Assembly: GCA_964036155.1 (NCBI GenBank)
Contig: OZ038423.1
Span: 61,333,249-61,397,248 of the forward strand
Source of the DNA: Diploscapter coronatus
Lineage: Eukaryota > Nematoda > Chromadorea > Rhabditida > Rhabditidae
Direction of reading: 5' to 3'
DNA length: 64,000 nucleotides
Part shown: in pieces, positions 1 to 11,200 of the stretch
How positions within the stretch are numbered: the stretch's first letter is position 1
Layout: every line of letters starts with the position of its first letter
The notes under the pieces: model-generated
Told to the model about the DNA's origin: nothing
Seen by the model: the letters and a program-made list of their open reading frames with translations, nothing else
Database searches by the model: none
Program-made: the position numbers and the translations under genes

Positions 1-1228
1 GCTGCTCTCAGAATCATCCTCGCGTTCGCTGGCTTCACTGAAATTTTAAGAGTTATGCAGGGTGTTCATTTATAATTTTCCCATTTATTTTTTGAATTGG
101 AGAGCAATTTTTATTCAAAGAATAAATGGACACCCTGTACAATGATATCTGGGAGCCATTTATTCTCTTGTTGGAATATTGAAGGTTGACTAAAACACTC
201 AATTACCTCACTCGGAATCCAACGTAAATTCCGCCGATCTGATCAATCGCTTGCGTTTTCCTGTCATTCATGTATCCGATGTTTTCCATCATATGAATGC
301 ACGGGCACTGAGTTTTGAGTTCGGCTTCCGCGTATTTGTCATTTGTGCGAAAAAGGGTGTTCAAGAGACCTATCATATTCCCATCGACACCGAGGCGATT
401 GTCGCCTCTTAATATTCTACCCTAAAGAATAATAATGCAGTTTCTCTTACTTCAAAATTCTGCCAAAGACTTTTCCCAACTGCGAGTCTTGCATATTCAA
501 GAAGAAGTCAACATTCTTTCCGTCATATTCCTCGTCAGGCTCGAACTGCACGCAGGTGATAAACGCAGATCTGAAGCAATGTTTGGTTGATACATTTATT
601 GTTTGTCTTAAAATGGTTTACTTTGGAGTGATGAATTCTCTGGGCTCCAGAAATTGGGAATAGTCAATGGACTCCTTTTCGAACCACTCGTAGATCTTTG
701 CCTTGTTCTTGAACGAATCCTTCAAATCCCAGACCCGACGCGCAAATGCATCTAAAATTTCAATTGCTTATGCATTTCAACATCACAATTGTGATCTTGC
801 CCAGGTTCTTGCTGTTGGTGCTTTCGAAGTGTTTGATGGCCGCTCGAACTCCAACGCTTTCGTCTTTGATGAGATCCATGACCTGGAATTCGAAAAATTC
901 ACACTAGCTCTCGAGAAATCGGCATTTTGAGAAACTGGCTTGCCGTATCGATTTTGTGCTTGTATCGAAATTCGCGATATTTCTTGCGGTTGGCTGACGG
1001 AAACAGTTTCGTACTGATGTCCAACGCGTCCAACTTCTCATCAATGCTCATGTCGCTTTCCCAAATCAAGCGAATCGTATTCTGTAGCGGCTTCTCGAGA
1101 GTCCAGGTAAATTCGAGCTTTGAGAGAACCTAAATTGTCAGTAAATTAGACTTCTGAAAATTCAAATTTACCGGATCTTTCTTGGCCTTCAGGACTGGTG
1201 GTGCACTCATTTCCAATTCCGGAGCCAT
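1..1228 (-). CDS. Unrecognised protein with acidic C-terminal part (3' end beyond window)
   Basis: I do not recognise this protein. Seven exons on the minus strand keep one frame: 1172-1228, 944-1129, 801-882, 622-751, 451-570, 207-416 and 1-37, giving 274 residues before the window edge. The start chosen is the ATG at 1228 (MAPELEMSAPP); a second in-frame ATG lies six codons later. The N-terminal half is lysine/arginine-rich and probably helical. The middle contains a charged stretch (AFARRVWDLKDSFKNK) and a segment with CPCIHMMENIGY. The last visible codons are SEASEREDDSESS, a clearly acidic tail. Two introns, 883-943 and 752-800, need GC donors (gcaagc, gcaaga) to keep the frame. One intron (417-450) is only 34 bases. 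No signal peptide or membrane segment is visible, so a nuclear or cytosolic protein is likely, but this is inference only. Confidence 0.6.
58..137. mobile_element. 80-bp MITE-like element with terminal inverted repeats
   Basis: The ends read CAGGGTGTTCATTTA and TAAATGGACACCCTG, inverted repeats with one mismatch over 15 bases. The element lies in an intron of the gene at 1-1228. Ends beginning CAGGG recur in the element at 12811-12989. No clear target-site duplication is visible. Confidence 0.6.
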
Positions 1229-1510
1229 TTTCCGAGTGAATTGGCTAAAACGTCTTTATTTTTGAGTGAGTAGGAAAGCGAAGGAAAGATATGTATGAGA
1301 ATTTCAATTTCGATATGAAAATTGTGCAAGAAAATGAATGTATTCAAACTTATCTTTCAGACCACAGACAGTTATGATGAAATAAATCGATTATTTATTG
1401 AGATGGGAAAGTTTTCAGCGATTGTTTTTTTCAAATATTGAAGGGAACATGCGAAGAAAAACATTTAGCTTTTAAGCAAGATGCATTTTCTAGATGGCAA
1501 CCTGGAAATC

Positions 1511-1612
1511 TCAAGCCTCAAGCCATGCGAAACAGTGTGAGGAAAAGATTCTTTTCCCTACCATCCTTCACCCTATTTCGCATGGCTTGAGGGCTTAAGG
1601 GTTTGAGGCTTC
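1511..1612. repeat. Inverted repeat / foldback, about 100 bp
   Basis: CCTCAAGCCATGCGAAA at 1516-1532 is repeated as its exact reverse complement at 1576-1592. A shorter outer match (AAGCCTCAA / TTGAGGCTT) extends the pairing. It is probably a small foldback element. No coding potential. Confidence 0.5.
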
Positions 1613-3052
1613 CAAATAACCTTTCTAGATTATGAAATCGGAAAATTTTGCATTTGAGAGAAATTCGAAAATTTACAAAAGAAGAAGGGAGATTTTACGA
1701 GAGGATGGAAAGACAGGAAATACAGCTGGTCAATGTCTGTGAGCACGAGATAGGGAGAGCGAATTACTCATCAAAACATTGCGACAAAGGGTTGTAAAAG
1801 TTGGTTTTCTAATATTCATTAGTTTCCTTCTCTGTACGCTATGGGAAATGGATATCGAAAAGCATCTGAAATAAATTGAAGAGAACTGTTTTCTTCTCTC
1901 TCAACTTCGATCAGCTATGATAGAATTTTCGAAAACCTACGAAATGGTAAAAAATAAAAATTGTTCGGAGAAATCAGAACCGAATGGTTTTGAAGAAAAC
2001 TTTATTCAATAACTGGTTGTTATGCAAAAAATCTATAGATAAAATTGAGTCCGATTTTTTTCGTTTGAACCCATTTGCAAATGTGTTTCTGAAATAAATC
2101 GCGTGAAACACAGTTGCTGCCGGAGTTCGTCTGAAAAATGAATTATCAGATGTTTAATTTCGCAGGAACAATCGATGAAAGTTGGGACGGGAGATTCGAT
2201 TATAAATTCTAAAGATGATATGCTACTAGTCAACACCATATTTTTACAGTCGAAGATATGATTTAAATGCCCAATGGCGAGATCTGCAAGTGTGAAAGAT
2301 GCGAGAAAACAAAAGCACGATTTCTTCTTGCCAATCAAAACATTTTTAAACTTGCAAAATTCAATCGATTGAGGGAGAGGAAGAGTTTTTAAGCTGGAAT
2401 TTGTCAAAATACACGAGCAAAAATACCTTAACGAATTGAAAAAAATTGACATTTATCTTTATCGTATTCAAAATGCAAGTTTTGATGAAATGCATCCCTC
2501 GACTTAGACTACTAACATTTGATCATCATTCCCCCATTCCTACTTCGAGTCATGCGCGAGAGTCTCTAGGAGTTTCCATAGATTTTACGATATTAATTCT
2601 GTGAGTCTTTTACCTATCCTGTTTTAGAGCCGAGCTCGAATACATTCAGTTTTACGAAAAGTGAGTCTATCCAGCAAAGGACGTATTTTCGTTTGTTTCC
2701 TCCAAGAATGTAGTGACTTGTTCCGCACTTAGTGGATTTTCAGCACACTTTTGCACCATCTGATCATAAAATTGCGTATTTTGAAATATTTTAGAACTGA
2801 GAAACTAACATGTCCCGCTTATGATCGGATTCGAAATATTTATCCAATTGCAGTTTCGTAGTTCATTTTAGAAATTAGATATTTGCTTTGCTTCGCAATA
2901 TCGTAGATTTGCATGAATATTCCATTAACTTTAAAGATTTTTAACAGCATGAAAAATTTCAAACCTATCATGCAAAACTATTGTGCAGTGATCATATCAG
3001 TCCAATGAAGTATTCGTAAAAAAGCAATTTATCAAAGAGCTCACATTTCAGC
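1613..3052. other. No supported gene
   Basis: AT-rich sequence. A 139-codon minus-strand frame at 2033-2452 has no domain-like pattern. On the plus strand an ATG at 2472 stays open across a possible short intron (2602-2628, gtgagt to tgttttag) up to a donor at about 2661. This could be a 5' part of the PGAP2-like gene downstream, but I could not tie it to that family. Confidence 0.3.
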
Positions 3053-3890
3053 GGAAAATACACGACGATTGCTCGAAATGGCACTCACAATGGGGACGAC
3101 CCTTGGATGCGCTCCGGTAATCTTTACAAATTTCACAAATAACAACTTTAAGCTTCGCTCGCTCAGATTCCCTCTCAAATGACGACGTTGAGTTCGTCAA
3201 AATTTCCCATGAGAAAATAGTTTAGACCGGTCGGAATATACCATTCTTTAGCATTGATTGGTGAGTCTTCTCATTGCGTACTCGAGACATTTTTGCTGTG
3301 TGCAGCACATTTGATGACTAATTTTGGTTTGAGTTTTGGCGTTAACATCGGCACTTTCTTGGTGGTGGGAAATTCGTACAGTGAAATTTCTGTGATCTGT
3401 GAATCGAATGACCGTTGAAATACTCACATGCTCACCTCAATGCTAAAATCACTATCAATGCAAGATATAATTTTCTCCCCGACCTAATCATTTTCACTTG
3501 GTTTATAAATTAAATGCTCGTACAGGCATTTGAAAGAAGCTAAAAATCACAATATCAATTTCTATTACAGAAGTAGTTTGAAAAAATCTTAAGCAAACAG
3601 ACTATTTTCTTCAAATTACTGATATGTTGATATTTCATTGCCTTAAAAGTTCAAAATGAAAGAGCATGGCACAGTAATTGCGACGTACAGTGATGATGAC
3701 CGTATCTATCTTGGGATGAAGCATTTATTGTGTCATTTTATAAAATTATTTAGAAGAGTTATGAGCTAGAATGACTTTTGGAATTTAGTGGACATGGAAT
3801 ATGGTTTCCCTTCTGGAGTATCCTGTGTCAATAATTCGAATCAGATCCATCCACACAACAATGCTCGTCCATTCCGTAATCACAATGGTA
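3053..3890 (+). pseudogene. PGAP2/FRAG1-DRAM-like gene, apparently broken
   Basis: Spliced plus-strand pieces resemble PGAP2-family proteins, multi-pass Golgi/ER membrane proteins that act in lipid remodelling of GPI anchors. Seen: a segment HLMTNFGLSFGVNIGTFLVV followed by GNSYSEIS near 3302-3400, matching the family's NFGL...VSSxE membrane segment. Later, VIATYSDDDRIY near 3675-3715 and MVSLLEYPVSII near 3800-3840 match the family's AVYFRHN... and ILEYxVVL regions. Introns with normal gt/ag ends join these in places. Against a working gene: the conserved frame meets TAG at about 3222, between FPMRK and FRPVGIYHSLAL, with no intron that removes it. Another stop follows ESNDR near 3415, and no continuous model can be built. 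Family assignment is from memory of the PGAP2 pattern. A divergent working paralog with missed exons is possible. Confidence 0.4.
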
Positions 3891-5241
3891 GGTAAGATCC
3901 CCTCGTAGTGTAGTTGACATTAGCTTCAGTTGATCAGGGTCAGAGATGAACCGAAACTGATTTGAATATTTGAATGGCAAGAGCGAAGGTGCCAAAACCT
4001 CCAAAAACGAGACAAACTAAGAACGAAGACTAATCCTAGTTCATCTCTGATCGGAACTAGAGTTGAATTGACTGAAAATTTTCGAAGTTTTAGATCACAT
4101 TCAACGGGACTACCCTCGCTACTAGCATATAAACAAATTAACAATAATTAGGTCACTCATGCTTATTCGACTATGATTGATTGACTACAAAATTATTTGA
4201 GAGAAAAAATACGATTTTGTAGAAAATCAACGTTTTTATCTCATCATCCTTTTGATCTTCGACTTTGGTGCCAGTCATTTTACGTCCATGTAATTATTAT
4301 TAGTCTTTATTTACAAAAAATAATAATTTTATTAACCGTACATAATATTTAGGTAGTTTTAATCAAATTTCATCAGCTTTTGCCCCGACATAATTCCCGA
4401 CTTTGCTATTCTGTGATAATTTCGCGCATACATTTGCCCCCACACTCGATTACGGTCATCTGCGTTTTACTTGTACTTTTAGTTATCGATGCTTCATATA
4501 TTTCCTCTTATTGAGATTTTTCCTAAAAGTAACGCTTTCTTATGATTTTCAAGATTTCCTTCTTACATTTGGTGAATTTATGAAACGTCGATTTAACTTG
4601 AAAAAATTTAATTTAAAACTCCATGTTCATAATACGTTCACAGTTCTGAGTCAATAAATATTTATTCTCTTGCACCAGACGATACAGACAAAAATGACGA
4701 ATAAAGTTTGGAAATAATCTCTTTCAATATGAAAATCTCAATGAACCAAATGATTAACCGTAAAATTTCAATCCGAATAACTTTGTATTCAATTACCAAT
4801 GTCATGTTTGATCAGTGTAATAGATGTGATGGCTAAATGTAACAACCCGTATGATAAGGCAAAAATAATGGTCGAATTATTTTTGTAAGTCAAATTTTAT
4901 ATCATGAAAAAACGATGTTATCACACTAAATATGGCAGGAAATAGTAAAAAAAATGATAACCAAACAACGATACTAAGCGAAGTGAAGTTTGTAATGGCA
5001 AGTAATAACAAGAGTCATGATAAAAATATGAGCAACTAATTCACCAAAATCTCCGAAAATAAATATTCAATCGAAATCTCATAAGTAGGAATAGTATTTG
5101 CACTCATTTTCTAGTGGATCGTCGATATTTGAACTAACTACACAAGCCAGGAGACTAAATCAACTAAATTAGCTGATCAACTACGAAGCGATAACCATGC
5201 GTTAGAATTGCAGTTTTTGTAGCTGGGTCCAGCCCATCATT
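3891..5241. other. Intergenic, no supported gene
   Basis: AT-rich, with short frames only. It contains the 3' flank of the PPP1R3-like gene. The 72-codon minus frame at 3926-4144 and the 84-codon plus frame at 4403-4657 lack splice or domain support. Confidence 0.4.
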
Positions 5242-8200
5242 TTAGTAGCCTGCTCTTCTCAGAGGACCGTACTCGTCGTCAGATTCGTCGCCTGCTGCAC
5301 CCCATTTACGAAGGCGTCTTGGAGTAGTGCGAGGACGAATCATGACTACCTAAAAACTAGAATGAAAATTTTTAATCCGAGATTTATTCCTTAAATTTGT
5401 TTCCTCTTGTGAATGCTTTAGAGGTTAAAAATATTGACTATCTAACCTGAGGTTGAGGTGAAGTAGCAACGTTATTCGATGTTGAAGGAGTCGTCGTTTC
5501 TTTATCTGCATCATTTGTAGCTGTCTTCTTAGACTCATCAGATAGAATTTGAATTTTATGATTTGTGCCTTCATTATTGTCCCAGAATTCCGTGTCGTTC
5601 ACTACGTATTGCACGCAGAATTCGCAATTTTCAGACTGAAAGTGGGAAATTTTATTTTGGTTTTACGAGTTATCACATTGACAATTTTGTGATAGAAAGA
5701 GGACTGTTATTATGAGTGAGTGGAGTTATTTCATGTGATATTTGATCGTTGGCGTGAAGCCAATAACAATCATGTTTATCGGTTCTTTCGTTTTATAGAT
5801 GATATAATGATAGGTTTTTGAACGAAAAGTAGATTTACCTGAGCGCTAGCTGGAACATCCAACGAGAAATTGAATGCATCGATGTCGTTTGTTCCATAGA
5901 CTCTGTGGCTGTAGAATGCCGGAACTTCGGCGTGGCTCGCCCAGTCATCGATCGTGTAGCGAACATGCACCTAAAATGATTCACTTTCATTTTGAATTTG
6001 AGAACTTTAAGTTTTCAGCAATTCTTTAGTTTTCAGCATATTTAAAAATAGAAAAAGCTGATACCTTCTTCTCAAAAGCGACATCAAGAACGTTGATTTG
6101 GCCGAGCACGGAGTTTCCACTGGCTCGCAATGCGACGACGCTGACTTTGTTTTTACGGACTTTCTCTTGATAATCATTCTCAGGCAGGTAGACGAAATTC
6201 ATAAGAAGCAGGCGAGGTATCGACATTGTGCTAGGTGATGTTGACAGGCTACTGTTAGATGTGGAATATTCAGAGAGAAAACTGAAAATGGACATTTTCG
6301 TGGCTTATAAGGAATGTTTGATTCATTTATTTCGGATAGCATTTCGAATAGTCGCAAATTTTTGCTTGAAGAGAAAAACCTCGTGCATTTGGCAATTTGT
6401 TCAGAGGAAAATTTCACAGCTGGGGGACTTTTGCGTTTTTATCCCGCAACGACTTCTTTGCGAGATTTTCATTAAAAAATCAATCGAACGAAAAACTCGC
6501 CATCACTTCTGCCTTCAAGTATTAGAAAATGCGAAAAAACGATTGTTCAAATTTCGAGAATTATTTTCATATTTTATGGTTTACCTAAAATGGACGTCAT
6601 CTTTGACGAAGTATTCGCGTTTTTCGAGATCGAGTCCAAGTGAATCGGCGAATCGGACGCGCTTTTGCACCTGTTTGGAGCGTGAGCGACGCAACGCGGA
6701 GGGGAGGGTCTTGGCACGATCGCGATCTCTGAAAATCAACAAATATTTTTGATCGATTTTTCAAATTTTCTTTAAGAAATGTGGTTCAATCATTGTTCGC
6801 ATTTGCACTTTCAAAAAGCGATTTTTTTGCAGGAGGTCCTTAGGTTTTGCAATGAAGCTTGTGTAAAGTTTTCGTCTTTAGAATCTGAAGGAGTTTGCAA
6901 TGAGACTGGTTCAAAACATGATCTTCACTTGAAAAAAAGACTACGATAACTTGAAAGAAATGTTCACATCTTAATTCGTAGTGTAGTGATAGGAAATTTG
7001 GAATAAGCTAAAGGAGTCTGGTTCAAATTGTCGTTGGAATATTGATTGTTGCAAGAAAATTACGGAAAACGTACAAGCGACATCTTTCCATAAGCGGCTC
7101 AACGTTGCCGTCATCCGACGAGAAGCCGGAGTCGGGGGTCGCCGGCGGCTCAGAAATAGCGGCCTGCGATGAGGATGGCGATGAAAACTGAAAATGGTCA
7201 AATTGCTGAGATGAAGGAAGAATATCGTCTTCTTCTAAGTATTTCGCAGCGCAAAGTAAGAAGCTTGAAAGTGTAGATATTTTGAGTAGCAAAGTGATCG
7301 AACAAAGTCCATGAGTTTATGTTTGAAACTCTTTGATAAATTCTCTCTAAAATCAACATATTTTTGTTTGTAACTTTGCTTTTACTCCAAAAATTTCGCA
7401 ATCAATTTTCTACTCGAGCATGCTGAGAACACGATCATTTATCAAGGATTCTTGATAACAATCATTGTGCTGAAAATGTTCAAAAATATTGACCTAGAGC
7501 ATTGATGTTATGGGGTATACCTACACGAGCTAGAGACGGATGAGGGATGAGGTCAGATAGTCAAGGGGTAGGATCGGTAGTAGCCCTATAGTGCAACCCG
7601 TTTAGTTCCGGGGCCAAGGTTTGTATTCCTCCGCGGGCTTTTATACTTTTTTATCTTGTGACTTTTAAAAATCCAGATGACTCGCGAGTGTTCGAGAGAG
7701 GCGATTCCATTCATCGAATTATTGGTGTTGTTTACAAACACCATGCGACCATTCTTTGGGGCTTCTTGTTGGGAGACATAAATGATAAATAGGACGGTGA
7801 ACTGAGAGAGACCAGGGGGCATTGATAAGGGAAATAGTGCCGCGAAAGAAGGTCGTAAATACCAGAGAATAGACCATTTTGAGAGACCCAAAAGAGCGGT
7901 AGATCGAGCGAAATGTTGATACTATTAGAGAGAATCGGTGATTTGATAGGGTTGAGAGTGAACGTGGTTTGAAGAGAGTGGTGGGCGAGGAAGTATGACG
8001 AGACACAGAAATCGACCAAAAGGCTTGGCTTGCATTCTTTGGTTGAGCGATGGTTTAAACTCGAGGAAAACACGCCGCTTTGTAAAACTGATCGTCACAA
8101 ATTGACTGCCACCGATGCACAAACAAACATAAAATCGCACGTATCCTTACAAGTTCGGAATAGAAAAAGACGAATGACTGGCAAGAATCAGTAAGTGATG

Positions 8201-11200
8201 GGATAAGTTTGACGCCATTGAAAACTTTAAGCTTCAATCATTGTTCCTGAACGATCGTACTATGATCGAAAATGACATTTCATTGAATCTAAAGTTTAAA
8301 GTCGCTATAATGCTTGTTCTGACATCAATGCTCCAGGCTAATATTTTCATTTTTTAAAATAAAATTGAAAAATACCTCATTATTTTCATTTTCTTCGACT
8401 ACTTGAATAATTTCGAGCTTGCGTCGCATTTCACGCCATCCTGAGGGTCGTGCTACGATAGCCATTGAGTTGTCAACCATTGACCTAAAATTTGTAGGTT
8501 TAGAAGTTACTAAATAGAATAATCAATTGAACGAATTACGAAAAAGTGCATGCAAGGTATCAATTGTAGAGTTTAAGAGCGATTTAGAGGTGATAACAAT
8601 GAAAAACGTTGCAAAATGATGTAATTTGATATGTTATTCATGATGACATCAATGTTTACGGAGGTGTTCGATTAGTTATGATTAGAACGACGACTTTTGA
8701 AATACGCATCATTTTTATGTGACACTAAATTAACCCTTTCAATTTCAGATCCCCATTAACCAGCAATTATAGAATCGGAAGTGATTATGCTCGACAAAAT
8801 TGTGATTTCATCAAATCTGTTTAACCTGTCGTTCCTAATTATTTTGCAACGTTAACTAAAATAGGCGATTTTTTAAATCTAATTTTCTTGCAAAATCAAG
8901 AGATCAAAAGAACGTCTGTACAAAATTCTGCAAACCTTTTCCCTGACTTTCACTCTCATTCAGCCATTTGTCTTCTTCACCGTACTACTTTTCTTATCTC
9001 TCAAAGACTGGCGCTACAGAATCAAAAAGTCATTGAGAAGTATGGCAGCAGAAAGCAGGCAGAAACACGATTTTGCAAGACTGCAGAAAAACGACCGTCT
9101 TTGCAGACGCACAGCCTTGCTGCTAGTTTCGTGCAAAATCGTGCTGCATCGAAAGAAAGAAAGTGTTTTATTGTTCGGAGTTTTTATCAGCGCCATGAGA
9201 AAATAACCGAATTAAAAGGGCATTTTTCGAAAACAGATAAACAAGATACCCAAATGTACTCAAGAAATGATAGTATTCATTTTCGAAAAGTTCAAGTTTT
9301 TTTTCAAACTTGCAAAAAAGGAAACCATAAAAACCCAATAATAACTTAGGTTTATAAATTTATGTACGATGATGAAGATCAACTTTGTGTGACAAATCGA
9401 TAAAAACTCAATCATATCAAACATTCTTAGAGGGCTTTACTCCTAAGGGCAAAATGTGAGATTTTTCACTTCTCTCGATCTCAAATGCCGAATGCTTTTA
9501 GGGCGGAACTCGGGAAGTTCGCCTTTCGCCTTAGTTGTAAACAATTTAGCGATTCAATAAAAGCTGCATTCGCAAAGCAGCGAAATAGAAAAATGAGAGA
9601 AATCTGAAATGGTGAAATGAGATAATGAACATCTAAAGCAAATTAACTCGAAAAGAGCTGCAAAAGCGAAAATATTTACTTATTGCGAGTTTTAGAAGGA
9701 AATTGAAATCTTTAGAGTAGAAATTATCCACGCTCGAGTGATAGAAAGTGAAGACAGAGACAAGTAGAAAGTAAGAAATTAGAGAATACGGTAGACTGGT
9801 AATAGTACTGTAATGAGAAAAGAATATTCGTTTTTAGATTTGCAGAGAGAAGTCTACATTTAGCAAGAATTTAAATGATGAAATTCGGTTTTATAAGTCA
9901 GAACTCTAATAAGATCTCTTGATAAAAAGTTAGAATACATCATTTTACAATCCGAAGATCTAAAAATTCACCGATGATGAGAAATAGTGAAATGGCACTC
10001 TTTGACCAGAATATCTATCCCCATTCCAAATCTCTTGCCACTCTTATCAAATCAGTAGCTGATTATTATGCGTATTTTTGCTAGAAAATAGTTTCATCGT
10101 CGGAACATGAAAATATTTTCATTGCTATTGAAGAACGCAGAAACGAAACAATAACCAAGGAGAGACGCAAATTTTGATATTTTGATATGACTGCACCCGA
10201 ATAACAGCAATGAAGCGCGAAAACAAACGAATCTGTCATTTTCGGCCCCCACACGTTCCTTTTTCTCGACCGAAAATTGACTCCACCCACTTCACGGCGA
10301 GATCGATCGAAAATGAGGCAAATCATTCGTTCTTTGAAAGTCTCGGCTAAACAACTTTGAGCGGGGCAGCTGTTAACTTATCAAAGCGAGGTCGGGTTAA
10401 GATGGGTCTTGAAATTGAGAGTCGAAAAGATATTTTCAAGACTGCAGCACCTAAGAATAGGCAGAAATCAAAGATAGCGAGCTGGGGAAGGAGCATGAAA
10501 AATTGAGAGGATTGAAGATGAAATTGAGAGGGATGGAAAAGCTGCCGAAATAGTTCGGTCGAAAAAAATGATTGTTGAAAAACGAAGCTGCACAAAATGT
10601 GGTAAACAAGCCAGAATGAATGGCAGCAGACGCGGAGCGGTGGAAAAATCGCGAGCACAAATAGGATGCAAAAATAGGAGGAAAATTGAGAGCTGATGAA
10701 GATAAAATGATTGTGACAAGAGGAGAAGAACGTTGAAAGATAGAAGATTCTAAAGGAAAGAGGATATCTGTACTAATAAAGCGCAAAATGGTACGAAAGT
10801 GAAAATTGCATGAAATTTTCGCTGGAGATAATGCATCTCTTGAAGCTTCACTTTTCGAACTTCAATAAGAGTAGAACACGAGGATTAATGAGATGCAAAT
10901 ATAAAGCCACCGGAAATACATTTTGCAGGATAAAAATGTCAGGACGTGCAAATAAATTAAAAAAAAAAAAACTAAAATAGAACTTCTAAAATTTCAACTG
11001 TGTTCAAACGATTGACGATCATCTAATGAGTGTGTCATTCCAAACCCCTTCAGGATGGCTACAAAAATGCTAGAGATACGGGTAAATTGAGAGAGGATGG
11101 GAAAGTTCGGATGCGAGAGAGGAGGCGAGCTGACCTCTGTCTATCAATGTGGTGCCCTGGCAGAGTGTGGAATGGGGGTTGGATGTACGAAAACAGATAG

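Noticed and set aside
2033..2452. 139-codon minus-strand open frame
   Set aside because: No domain-like pattern, no splice support, and composition like random AT-rich sequence.
6228..6752. 174-codon plus-strand open frame
   Set aside because: It runs antisense through two well-supported exons of the PPP1R3-like gene and their intron; a shadow frame.
8888..9349. 153-codon plus-strand open frame
   Set aside because: Lies in an intron of a minus-strand gene; no recognisable motif, no conserved-looking pattern, no splice context.
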